DNA of 7,437 nucleotides from Thermoleophilaceae bacterium (GCA_013812485.1 JACCTJ010000327.1:1-7437), one strand, 5' to 3'. Shown: positions 1 through 5,769, counted from the stretch's first letter. Numbers and translations: made by a program. Notes: generated by a model from the sequence alone, not told the origin.

Positions 1-18
1 GCTACCCTGCGCGACGAC

Positions 19-39
19 TCTTATCGAGAAGTCATAAGA
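19..39 (+). promoter_or_regulatory. AT-rich inverted repeat in the pnp leader
   Basis: TCTTAT (19-24) pairs perfectly with ATAAGA (34-39) around a 9-nt loop, in an AT-rich island of an otherwise GC-rich window. CATAAG at 33-38 also resembles a -10 box (4 of 6 matches to TATAAT), so the site could be part of a promoter rather than an RNA hairpin. I see no convincing -35. The function is inferred; only the repeat itself is observed. Confidence 0.4.
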
Positions 40-43
40 AACA

Positions 44-62
44 GCCGCCAACCGGAGGCGGC
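44..62 (+). promoter_or_regulatory. GC hairpin just upstream of the pnp Shine-Dalgarno
   Basis: GCCGCC (44-49) and GGCGGC (57-62) form a perfect 6-bp all-GC stem with a 7-nt loop (AACCGGA). It ends 4 nt before the AAAGGA Shine-Dalgarno (67-72) of pnp. No T-tract follows, so it is not a classic intrinsic terminator for an upstream gene. In E. coli the pnp leader carries stem-loops that mediate RNase III/PNPase autocontrol; a similar role here is analogy only. Confidence 0.45.
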
Positions 63-76
63 ACCGAAAGGAACAT

Positions 77-2365
77 ATGAAGCCAGAAGTCAGCCGGGTC
101 TCCGTCGAGATCGGTGGTACCGAGATCACGTTCGAGACCGGCAAGCTCGCCAAGCAGGCGAGCGGATCCGTGGTCGTGCAGTCGGAGGACACGATGGTGC
201 TCTCCACCGCCACGGCCGGAAACCTGAGGGATGTCGACTTTCTCCCCCTGACCGTCGACGTGGAGGAGCACATGTACGCCGCGGGCCAGATCCCCGGCAG
301 CTTCTTCAAGCGCGAAGGCCGGTCGGGCGAGAAGGGCACCCTGACCGCCCGCATGATCGACCGCCCGCTGCGCCCGCTCTTCCCCAAGGGCTGGCGGCGC
401 GAGACGCAGCTTGTGTCGATCCCGATGTCGATCGACCACGTGGTCCCCTACGACATCCTCGCGATGAACGGGGCCAGCGCCGCGCTGATGGTCTCCGACA
501 TCCCGCTCCCCTTCCCGGTCGGCGCGGTGCGCATCGCCCAGGACGAGGAGGGCAGCTTCGTCGTGAACCCCGAGGAGGAGTGGCTGCTGGAGAGCCCGCT
601 CGACCTCGTGGTCTCCGGCTCCGAGGACGCGATCCTGATGGTGGAGGCCGGAGCGAAGGAGATCTCGGAGGCCGAGATCCTCGACGCGCTGGACATCGCC
701 CACGGTGAGATCAAGAAGCTGTGCGCCGCCCAGCGCGAGCTCGCCGAGAAGGCCGGCAAGCCGAAGCTGGAGGTCGAGGTCCCGCAGATAGACGAGGGCC
801 TGGTCTCCGAGCTCACCTCGCAGTTCGGGTCGAAGCTGCAGGAGGCCACCCAGGTGGTCGACAAGCTCGAGCGCCAGGACGCCACGAAGGCCGTGGAGGA
901 AGAGGCGATCGCGACCCTGGCGGGCGACACCGAGGCGGAGGGCTACAAGGACAAGCGCCAGGCAGCGCAGCTGGCCTTTGACCGGCTCGAGAAGGAGACG
1001 ATCCGCCGGCGCATCGCGATCGACAAGAAGCGGCCCGATGGCCGCGCCGCGGATGAGATCCGCGACATCTGGATCGAGGTTGGCGTGGCCCCGCGCACGC
1101 ACGGCTCCGCCGTGTTCACGCGCGGCCAGACGCAGGCGTTCTCGGTGGCTGCCCTCGGCACCACCCGGGACGAGATGCGCCTCGACACGCTCGGCCTCGA
1201 GAAGACCAAGCGCTACTTCCACCACTACAACTTCCCGCCGTTCTCGGTGGGTGAGGCGGGCTTCATGCGGGGGCCCAAGCGCCGCGACATCGGTCACGGC
1301 GCGCTCGCCGAGCGCGCTCTCGTGCCGGTCGTGCCCGACCCGGAGGAGTTTCCGTACACGATTCGCGTCGTGTCGGACATCCTCGAGTCAAACGGCTCGT
1401 CATCGATGGCATCGGTCTGCGGTAGCTCGCTGGCCCTGATGGACGCCGGGGTGGCGATCAAGCGTCCGGTGGCCGGCATCGCGATGGGCCTGATCAAGGA
1501 GGGCGAGGACTACGTCGTGCTCTCCGACATCGCGGGCGTGGAGGACCACCTCGGTGACATGGACTTCAAGGTCGCCGGCACCTCGCAGGGCATCACCGCG
1601 CTTCAGATGGACATCAAGATCACGGGCGTCACCTTCGAGATCCTGCGCGACGCGCTCGAGCAGGCCCTCGCGGGGCGCCAGCACATCCTGGCCAAGATGG
1701 CCGAGGCCATCGACGGGCCGCGCGCCGAGCTCTCGGAGTTCGCGCCGCGGATCAGCTCGATCGAGATCGACCCCTCGAAGATCGGGATGATCATCGGCAA
1801 GGGTGGGGAGACCATCCGCGCCCTCTCCGAGGAGTTCGAGTCCCAGATCGACGTCAACGACGAGGGCATCGTGCTCGTCTACGCCCAGACCGGCGCGAAG
1901 GGTGACGCGCTCGTCGACCGCATCCGCCAGATGACCAAGGAGGTCGAGGTCGGCGACGAGTTCACCGGCAAGGTCGTCAAGACCACGACCTTCGGCGCGT
2001 TCATCGAGCTCGCCAAGGGCACGGACGGGCTGCTGCACATCTCGAACGTCTCGCCCGGACGCCGGGCGGAGTCGGTCGAGGAGGTCGTCAACCGCGGCGA
2101 CGAGCTCGACGTCCGCGTGGTCGAGGTCGACCGCGAGCGCGGCCGGATCGGGCTGCGGCTTGCCGAGGACCCGGACATCGCCGGCAAGACCGCCGAGGAG
2201 CTCACCAGCGTGGGCACCGGCGGCGGGGGTGGCGGCGGCGACCGTCCCCGTGGCGGCGATCGCGGACGCGGCGGAGGCGGGCATGGGCGCGGCGGCAACG
2301 GCGGCGGGCGCCGCGAGGGCGCCCGCGACGGTGGTGGCGACCACCGCCGCGACCAGCGGGACTGA
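77..2365 (+). CDS. pnp: Polynucleotide phosphorylase (PNPase)
   Basis: This is a phosphate-dependent 3'-to-5' exoribonuclease (EC 2.7.7.8) of cytoplasmic RNA turnover, normally a homotrimer. The 762 residues show the full family architecture. RNase PH domain 1 is at about 10-145 and includes the FFKREGR segment. A helical linker region follows, then RNase PH domain 2 at about 325-550. Phosphate-site serines S441-S443 lie in NGSSSMASVCGSS. The catalytic residues D490, D496 and K498 lie in EDHLGDMDFK and match E. coli D486, D492 and K494. The KH domain has its GKGG loop at 574-577, and the S1 domain is at about 626-695. A 49-residue Gly/Arg-rich tail (714-762) makes it slightly longer than E. 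coli PNPase (711 residues). The ATG start follows AAAGGA (67-72) with good spacing. In many bacteria rpsO lies just upstream; here the window begins too late to tell. Confidence 0.98.
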   Translation: MKPEVSRVSVEIGGTEITFETGKLAKQASGSVVVQSEDTMVLSTATAGNLRDVDFLPLTVDVEEHMYAAGQIPGSFFKREGRSGEKGTLTARMIDRPLRPLFPKGWRRETQLVSIPMSIDHVVPYDILAMNGASAALMVSDIPLPFPVGAVRIAQDEEGSFVVNPEEEWLLESPLDLVVSGSEDAILMVEAGAKEISEAEILDALDIAHGEIKKLCAAQRELAEKAGKPKLEVEVPQIDEGLVSELTSQFGSKLQEATQVVDKLERQDATKAVEEEAIATLAGDTEAEGYKDKRQAAQLAFDRLEKETIRRRIAIDKKRPDGRAADEIRDIWIEVGVAPRTHGSAVFTRGQTQAFSVAALGTTRDEMRLDTLGLEKTKRYFHHYNFPPFSVGEAGFMRGPKRRDIGHGALAERALVPVVPDPEEFPYTIRVVSDILESNGSSSMASVCGSSLALMDAGVAIKRPVAGIAMGLIKEGEDYVVLSDIAGVEDHLGDMDFKVAGTSQGITALQMDIKITGVTFEILRDALEQALAGRQHILAKMAEAIDGPRAELSEFAPRISSIEIDPSKIGMIIGKGGETIRALSEEFESQIDVNDEGIVLVYAQTGAKGDALVDRIRQMTKEVEVGDEFTGKVVKTTTFGAFIELAKGTDGLLHISNVSPGRRAESVEEVVNRGDELDVRVVEVDRERGRIGLRLAEDPDIAGKTAEELTSVGTGGGGGGGDRPRGGDRGRGGGGHGRGGNGGGRREGARDGGGDHRRDQRD
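2216..2365 (+). other. Segment encoding the Gly/Arg-rich (RGG-like) PNPase tail
   Basis: Residues 714-762 of PNPase contain 24 Gly and 11 Arg out of 49, plus several Asp, with essentially no hydrophobic residues. The segment starts with seven consecutive Gly and continues with repeated RGG/GRGGGG/GRGG units. Such tails are usually disordered and bind RNA. The DNA is a run of GGC/GGN codons, so it is repeat-like and could vary in length between strains. The composition is observed; the RNA-binding role is inferred. Confidence 0.85.
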
Positions 2366-2382
2366 CGCTACCTCAGACGCCG

Positions 2383-3669
2383 GTGACCACCGGCCACACC
2401 CTCACCGAGCTCGAGTCGGGCGTTCGAGTCGTCACCGAGGCGATGCCCTCGGTGCGCTCGATCGCGCTCGGGCTGTTCGTCGGCGTCGGCTCGCGCGACG
2501 AGACCGACTCCCAGCAGGGCATCTCGCACTTCATCGAGCACCTGCTGTTCAAGGGCACCGAGCGCTTCGGATCGACTGAGATCGACGAGATCTTCGACGC
2601 CATGGGCGCCGAGATCAACGCCGGTACGAGCAAGGAAACGACCACGCTCTACGCGCGCTTCCTCGACCGCCACCTCGAGCGTGCGCTCGACGTCATGTCA
2701 GACATGGTGCTGCGTCCGGCCTGGGCCGACGTCGACTCCGAGCGCCAGGTGGTGATCGAGGAGATCGCCATGTACGAGGACGAGCCCTCCGACAAGGTGC
2801 ACGACGTGCTGGCCGGCGCCGTCTTCGGCGACCATCCGCTCGGGCGGCCCATCATCGGAACGCCCGACGTCGTCGGGTCGGTCTCGATCGAGGACCTCGC
2901 CGCCTACCACGGCAGCCGCTACCGGCCGGGCCGCTTCGTCGTCGCGGCGGCCGGGAACCTCGAGCACGAGCGCGTCGTGGCGCTCGTCGAACAGGCACTG
3001 GCGGCCGGAGGCCCGGCCCCCGGTACGACTCAGACGTTGAACGGCGCCGGCTCCGAACGCGCTCCGGAGGTCCGCTTCCACCGCAAGGAGACCGAGCAGG
3101 TCCACCTCTGTCTGGGCGCGACCGGGATCTCGCGCTCCGACGAGCGCCGCTTCGCTCTGCGCGTGCTCGACACCGTTCTCGGCGGCTCGTCCTCGTCGCG
3201 CCTCTTCCAGGAGGTGCGCGAGCGTCGCGGCCTGGCCTACAGCGTCTTCTCGTACTTCGGCCAGTTCGTCGACGCCGGCGAGGTGGCCCTCTACGTCGGC
3301 ACGCGTCCCGACCGGGTCGCCGAGGCGCTCGAGGTCATCGCGGGTGAGCTGCATCGCCTCCAGGACGAGCCGGTCGGCGCCGCAGAGCTCGATCGCGCCA
3401 AGGAGAACGTGAAGGGGCGCACGGCGCTCGCGCTCGAGTCAACCTCAGCACGTATGCACCGGCTCGGCAGCTCGATCCTCACCGGGATGCCCGTCCTGAG
3501 TCCTGACGAGATCATGGCCCGCGTCGACGCCGTCTCGGCCGACGACCTCGGCGCCCTCGCCCGTGACCTGTTCGCTCCCGAGCGGCTCTCGGCCGCCGCG
3601 GTGGGCACCGACGAGGACGCCTTTCGCGCGGCGCTCGAGCCGCTCAGCCCGGCTCTCGCCTCGTCGTGA
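2383..3669 (+). CDS. M16 family zinc metallopeptidase (PepR/MlpA/YmxG-like processing protease)
   Basis: This is a 428-residue single-subunit M16B peptidase related to the mitochondrial processing peptidase beta subunit. The inverted zinc motif HFIEH is at 49-53 (H49, E52 and H53). The distal glutamate ligand lies in the VVIEEIAMYEDEP block, most likely E127 (E126 is adjacent). The C-terminal half has the conserved GGSSSSRLFQEVRE block and RRGLAY (281-286), the Arg/Tyr segment typical of active subunits. Length matches the family (about 410-430). The GTG start lies 17 nt after the pnp stop. I see no Shine-Dalgarno, so translation probably depends on coupling to pnp, but the N-terminus aligns well with the family pattern (SGVRVVTEAMPSVRS). 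There is no obvious signal peptide, which suggests cytoplasmic action. The order pnp-M16 peptidase is shared with Mycobacterium (gpsI-pepR) and Bacillus (pnpA ... mlpA). The physiological substrate is not known from the sequence. Confidence 0.93.
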   Translation: MTTGHTLTELESGVRVVTEAMPSVRSIALGLFVGVGSRDETDSQQGISHFIEHLLFKGTERFGSTEIDEIFDAMGAEINAGTSKETTTLYARFLDRHLERALDVMSDMVLRPAWADVDSERQVVIEEIAMYEDEPSDKVHDVLAGAVFGDHPLGRPIIGTPDVVGSVSIEDLAAYHGSRYRPGRFVVAAAGNLEHERVVALVEQALAAGGPAPGTTQTLNGAGSERAPEVRFHRKETEQVHLCLGATGISRSDERRFALRVLDTVLGGSSSSRLFQEVRERRGLAYSVFSYFGQFVDAGEVALYVGTRPDRVAEALEVIAGELHRLQDEPVGAAELDRAKENVKGRTALALESTSARMHRLGSSILTGMPVLSPDEIMARVDAVSADDLGALARDLFAPERLSAAAVGTDEDAFRAALEPLSPALASS

Positions 3670-4331
3670 CCATCAACGTCGCCGTGTCCGGCGCGGCCGG
3701 CCGCATGGGGGACACCGTCTGTCGCGCGGTCGGAGGCGCCGAGGACATGGAGCTCGTCGGACGCGCCGACCCGCAACTCGACGCCGCGCTGGAGGACGTG
3801 CTCGGCGACGCCGACGTGGTCGTCGACTTCACGGTGCCGGGGACGGCCCTGCACAACGCGCGCATGTGCCTCGAAGCGGGAGTCCACTGCGTCAGTGGCA
3901 CCACGGGCGTCGATTATTCCGAGCTCGAGGGGGTGGGCGACGCCAACCTGTTCTTCGCCCCGAACTTCGCCATCGGAGCGGTTCTGCTCATGGAGAGCGC
4001 CAGGCGAATCGCGCCGCACATGCCCGAGTGCGAGATCGTCGAGCTCCACCACGACCGCAAGCTGGACGCGCCCTCAGGGACAGCGCTGAGGACGGCCGAG
4101 CTGATCGCGGCCGCGGGCGGGCACGTCCACGAGCCGATCCACTCGGTACGCCTTCCTGGCCTCGTCGCCCACCAGGAGGTGATCTTCGGGGGGCCGGGGC
4201 AGACGCTCAGCCTGCGCCACGACTCGATCGACCGCGATTCGTTCATGCCCGGCGTCCTGCTGGCGGTGCGCCGTGTCGGGGCGCTCGAGCGCTCGCCGAC
4301 GGTCGGGCTCGAGAAGCTGCTCGAGGGCTAG
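3666..4331 (+). CDS. dapB: 4-hydroxy-tetrahydrodipicolinate reductase (DapB)
   Basis: DapB catalyses the NAD(P)H-dependent reduction following DapA in the lysine/meso-diaminopimelate pathway, in the cytoplasm. The 221 residues include the Rossmann loop GAAGRMG (9-15), the GTTG nucleotide-side motif (78-81), APNFAIG (98-104) and the signature ELHHDRKLDAPSGTA with H128, H129 and K132 (matching E. coli H159, H160 and K163). RLPGLVAHQEVIFG (162-175) and LRHDSIDRDSFMPGVLLAVR follow. It is shorter than E. coli DapB (273) and M. tuberculosis DapB (245, from memory). Most of the latter difference is a loop of about 20 residues missing just before IHSVRL (158-163). No frameshift is visible. The GTG start overlaps the peptidase stop as GTGA (3666-3669), a classic translational-coupling arrangement, and there is no separate Shine-Dalgarno. 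The TAG stop shares CTAG with the convergent gene. Confidence 0.96.
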   Translation: MTINVAVSGAAGRMGDTVCRAVGGAEDMELVGRADPQLDAALEDVLGDADVVVDFTVPGTALHNARMCLEAGVHCVSGTTGVDYSELEGVGDANLFFAPNFAIGAVLLMESARRIAPHMPECEIVELHHDRKLDAPSGTALRTAELIAAAGGHVHEPIHSVRLPGLVAHQEVIFGGPGQTLSLRHDSIDRDSFMPGVLLAVRRVGALERSPTVGLEKLLEG

Positions 4332-4756
4332 GTAGGAGGACTCTCCCCGTTGTGACCGCGCAGCGCTCGCGGGATTACGAAGCGAATCCCCGAGCGCTCC
4401 TCGTCGATCGAGCAGGTCTTGTTGTCGATCAGGGCGAGCCGGCGAGCCGGAGCGACGAGCTGCATCTGATTGAGGTAGCGCTCGTGCCCGCGCTTCCACG
4501 TAACCAGCCACAGGTAGCCTGCGTCGCGCAGACGCGGGCGGTAGGCGGCCATGACCTCCTGCGCGTCCTCCAGGGACTCGACGAGCGCGATCGCAGCATC
4601 GAGCTCGCCGGAGCGGACGAAGCCACGGCCGAGGCCCTCGCGCAGCTCGCGGCGCAGGTCGACGCCGAGGTCGCCGGCGACCTCGACGCGCTGGCCGGGC
4701 TCGATCCCGAGCTTCTGGACGGGGCTTCGGTGGCTGTAGTCGGCGGTCTGGGTCAC
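4328..4756 (-). CDS. DUF3052-like small conserved protein
   Basis: This is the only - strand gene. The protein has about 142 residues, with a KLGIEPGQRV block near the N-terminus, an acidic/helical ELREGL stretch, a WLVTWKRG core, and the C-terminal signature DNKTCSIDEERSGIRFVIP. This order and the final Lys-Ser-Ile-x-SG-x-R-x-V-x-P pattern fit actinobacterial DUF3052 proteins as I remember them. The function is unknown and I assign none. I prefer the GTG at 4756 because GGAGAG (4766-4761) sits 4-6 nt upstream. An in-frame GTG at 4771 would give 147 residues but has no Shine-Dalgarno. There are no membrane segments or signal peptide. It ends tail to tail with dapB and diverges from dapA. Real coding is supported by the family-like conserved motifs, though the opposite strand is also open in part. 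Confidence 0.8.
   Translation of the reverse strand: MTQTADYSHRSPVQKLGIEPGQRVEVAGDLGVDLRRELREGLGRGFVRSGELDAAIALVESLEDAQEVMAAYRPRLRDAGYLWLVTWKRGHERYLNQMQLVAPARRLALIDNKTCSIDEERSGIRFVIPRALRGHNGESPPT
4362..4398. repeat. Strong bulged inverted repeat downstream of dapB, possible terminator
   Basis: AGCGCTCG (4362-4369) pairs with CGAGCGCT (4391-4398). GGGATT (4371-4376) pairs with AATCCC (4385-4390). One unpaired C lies at 4370, and the loop is 8 nt. That makes a 14-bp stem starting 31 nt after the dapB stop, the strongest hairpin I found in the window. No T-tract follows on either strand, so it would be a tail-less terminator or RNA 3'-end stabiliser for the dapB transcript. It lies inside the 3' part of the convergent DUF3052-like gene, so part of the symmetry could be coincidental coding. 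The repeat is observed; the terminator role is inferred. Confidence 0.6.
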
Positions 4757-4773
4757 GGCTCTCTCCGGCACCC

Positions 4774-4779
4774 ATTATG
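4774..4779 (-). promoter_or_regulatory. Candidate -10 box for the DUF3052-like gene
   Basis: On the - strand this reads CATAAT, 5 of 6 matches to TATAAT. A start site 6-7 nt downstream would fall near 4767, just ahead of the GGAGAG ribosome site and the GTG at 4756, giving a very short leader. No recognisable -35 is seen at 16-18 nt, which is common for GC-rich actinobacteria but lowers certainty. Confidence 0.4.
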
Positions 4780-4783
4780 CCGA

Positions 4784-4825
4784 CAGCCAGACCTCGGCTG
4801 GGAAGCGGGCAGCGGCTTGCGCCGC
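4784..4825. promoter_or_regulatory. Divergent intergenic region with two small inverted repeats
   Basis: The 109-nt gap between the DUF3052-like gene and dapA holds CAGCC (4784-4788)/GGCTG (4796-4800) with a 7-nt loop, and GCGGC (4812-4816)/GCCGC (4821-4825) with a TTGC loop. They lie between the two divergent -10 candidates and could be operator half-sites or leader hairpins. Stems of 5 bp are frequent by chance at this GC content, so only the positions are firm. Confidence 0.25.
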
Positions 4826-4853
4826 GCGCAGGTCGTGAGACCCACGCGACTGG

Positions 4854-4866
4854 AATAATCGCCCCG
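4854..4866 (+). promoter_or_regulatory. Candidate dapA promoter -10 box with leaderless start
   Basis: AATAAT (4854-4859) matches TATAAT in 5 of 6 positions and is followed by a 6-nt CGCCCC spacer, then the dapA GTG at 4866. Start sites normally lie 6-8 nt after the -10, which puts transcription initiation at the first base of the start codon. There is no Shine-Dalgarno before this GTG, consistent with a leaderless mRNA. The -35 region is not recognisable. Confidence 0.5.
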
Positions 4867-5720
4867 TGCGCCTCGGAGGCATCCTTACCGCGATGGTCAC
4901 GCCCTTCGACGCGGAGGGGCGTACCGCCGAGGACGAGGCCGTGCGGCTCATGCGCCACCTGGTCGACCACGGCTCCGACGGGCTCGTGCTCGCGGGGACG
5001 ACCGGCGAGTCGCCGACCCTCGACGACGAGGAGAAGCTGCGCCTCTGGGCGCTCGGGGTCGAGCAGCTCGCAGGGCACGCCACCGTCGTCGCGGGCAGCG
5101 GCTCGAACGACACGGCCCACTCGGTTCGGCTGACCGAGCGGGCGACGGAGGTCGGCGTCGACGCCGTGCTCGTCGTCACGCCCTACTACAACAAGCCGAA
5201 CCGGCGCGGGCTGCTCGCGCACTTCCGCGCGGTCGCCGGCGCCACCGACCGACCGGTGATCGTCTACAACATCCCCTCGCGGTCGGTGATCGACCTCCCC
5301 AACGACCTCCTGCGCGAGCTGGCGGAGATCCCGAACATCCAAGCCGTCAAGCAGGCGCGCTCCGAGCGGCTCGAGCCGATCGAGGGGATGGACCTGCTCG
5401 CGGGAAACGACGAGATGCTCGCCGACGTGCTCGACATGGGGGGGACCGGGGGCATCCTCGTGGCCTCTCACCTCGTGGGAGAGGAGATGCGGAGCATGAT
5501 CGAGGAGCCCGACCGCCGCCGCGAGCTCGCGGATTCCATCGAGGACGTCGTGCGAGTCCTCAACACCGTCGCCCCGGCGCCCGCGACCGTCAAGGCCGCG
5601 TTGAACCTGCTCGGCCACCGGCTCGGATCGCCGCGGCTGCCGCTCGTGCCCGCCTCCGACGAGGAGGTCGACACGATTCGCGCCGCGCTCGAGCATCATG
5701 GCCTCCTGAGCGCGGTTTGA
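4866..5720 (+). CDS. dapA: 4-hydroxy-tetrahydrodipicolinate synthase (DapA)
   Basis: DapA condenses pyruvate with aspartate semialdehyde, the first committed step of lysine/diaminopimelate synthesis. It is a class I (Schiff-base) aldolase-type TIM barrel, usually a cytoplasmic tetramer. The 284 residues show AGTTGESPTL with T45 and T46, TPYYNKP with Y107 and Y108, YNIPSRS with Y134 and R139, and the Schiff-base lysine K162 in QAVKQA (E. coli K161). The late APAPATVKAALNLLG and SPRLPLVPASDEE blocks are typical. Between K162 and the AGND loop (179-182) it is about 7 residues shorter than E. coli, and the usual K-E/D-A-S/T-G-D run is K-Q-A-R-S-E. Other members of the wider DapA/N-acetylneuraminate lyase superfamily cannot be fully excluded, but the dapB neighbour strongly favours DapA. 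The GTG start has no Shine-Dalgarno and probably begins a leaderless transcript. rnj follows after 49 nt. Confidence 0.95.
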   Translation: MRLGGILTAMVTPFDAEGRTAEDEAVRLMRHLVDHGSDGLVLAGTTGESPTLDDEEKLRLWALGVEQLAGHATVVAGSGSNDTAHSVRLTERATEVGVDAVLVVTPYYNKPNRRGLLAHFRAVAGATDRPVIVYNIPSRSVIDLPNDLLRELAEIPNIQAVKQARSERLEPIEGMDLLAGNDEMLADVLDMGGTGGILVASHLVGEEMRSMIEEPDRRRELADSIEDVVRVLNTVAPAPATVKAALNLLGHRLGSPRLPLVPASDEEVDTIRAALEHHGLLSAV

Positions 5721-5725
5721 GGTCT

Positions 5726-5762
5726 CGACCCGAGCCGGTCGGGCGCCCCAGGGCCCGAGAGG
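5726..5762 (+). promoter_or_regulatory. Competing hairpins and ribosome site before rnj
   Basis: TCGGG (5739-5743) can pair upstream with CCCGA (5729-5733, 5-nt loop). Alternatively TCGGGC (5739-5744) can pair downstream with GCCCGA (5753-5758, 8-nt loop). The second stem covers the first two bases of GAGAGG (5757-5762), the Shine-Dalgarno for the ATG at 5770. CGACC (5726-5730)/GGTCG (5737-5741) is a third, overlapping option. The pairings are observed; a regulatory switch is speculative, since GC-rich spacers often allow such stems. Confidence 0.35.
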
Positions 5763-5769
5763 CGTGCCG

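Noticed and set aside
2..37. Possible end of rpsO (frame ending L-I-E-K-S then TAA)
   Set aside because: rpsO often precedes pnp, and L-I-E-K recalls the S15 C-terminus. But only 11 codons are present, the codon use is AT-rich and unlike the neighbours, and the usual Leu-Gly-Leu-Arg-Arg ending is missing.
3..80. Short + strand frame ending in TGA that overlaps the pnp ATG
   Set aside because: It is open from the window edge for 25 codons but runs through both leader hairpins and the Shine-Dalgarno. It shows no protein-like conservation, and the overlap is probably chance.
32..1297. Long - strand open frame opposite pnp (421 codons)
   Set aside because: It lies antisense to a fully conserved PNPase, and its Arg/Leu/Asp/Gly-rich, low-complexity translation is typical of antisense frames in high-GC DNA. 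It shows no recognisable motif.
1400..2344. 314-codon - strand frame opposite the PNPase C-terminal half
   Set aside because: It is an Ala/Asp/Leu-rich antisense shadow created by codon bias and by the GGC-rich tail region.
2216..2365. G-quadruplex in the PNPase tail DNA
   Set aside because: The G-runs are mostly pairs from GGC codons with a single longer run. This is explained by encoding Gly, and a stable quadruplex cannot be claimed by eye.
4754..4771. Longer GTG start (4771) for the DUF3052-like gene
   Set aside because: It lacks a Shine-Dalgarno and lies upstream of the start site predicted from CATAAT. The GTG at 4756 has GGAGAG at suitable spacing.
3563..4858. 431-codon + strand frame spanning the peptidase end, dapB and the DUF3052-like gene
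   Set aside because: Its first half is an Arg-rich out-of-frame reading of dapB, and its second half is antisense to the DUF3052-like gene. It has no ribosome site or coherent motifs.
5764..5769. GTG start for RNase J two codons upstream
   Set aside because: It is only 1 nt from the GAGAGG ribosome site, while the ATG at 5770 has 7-nt spacing.
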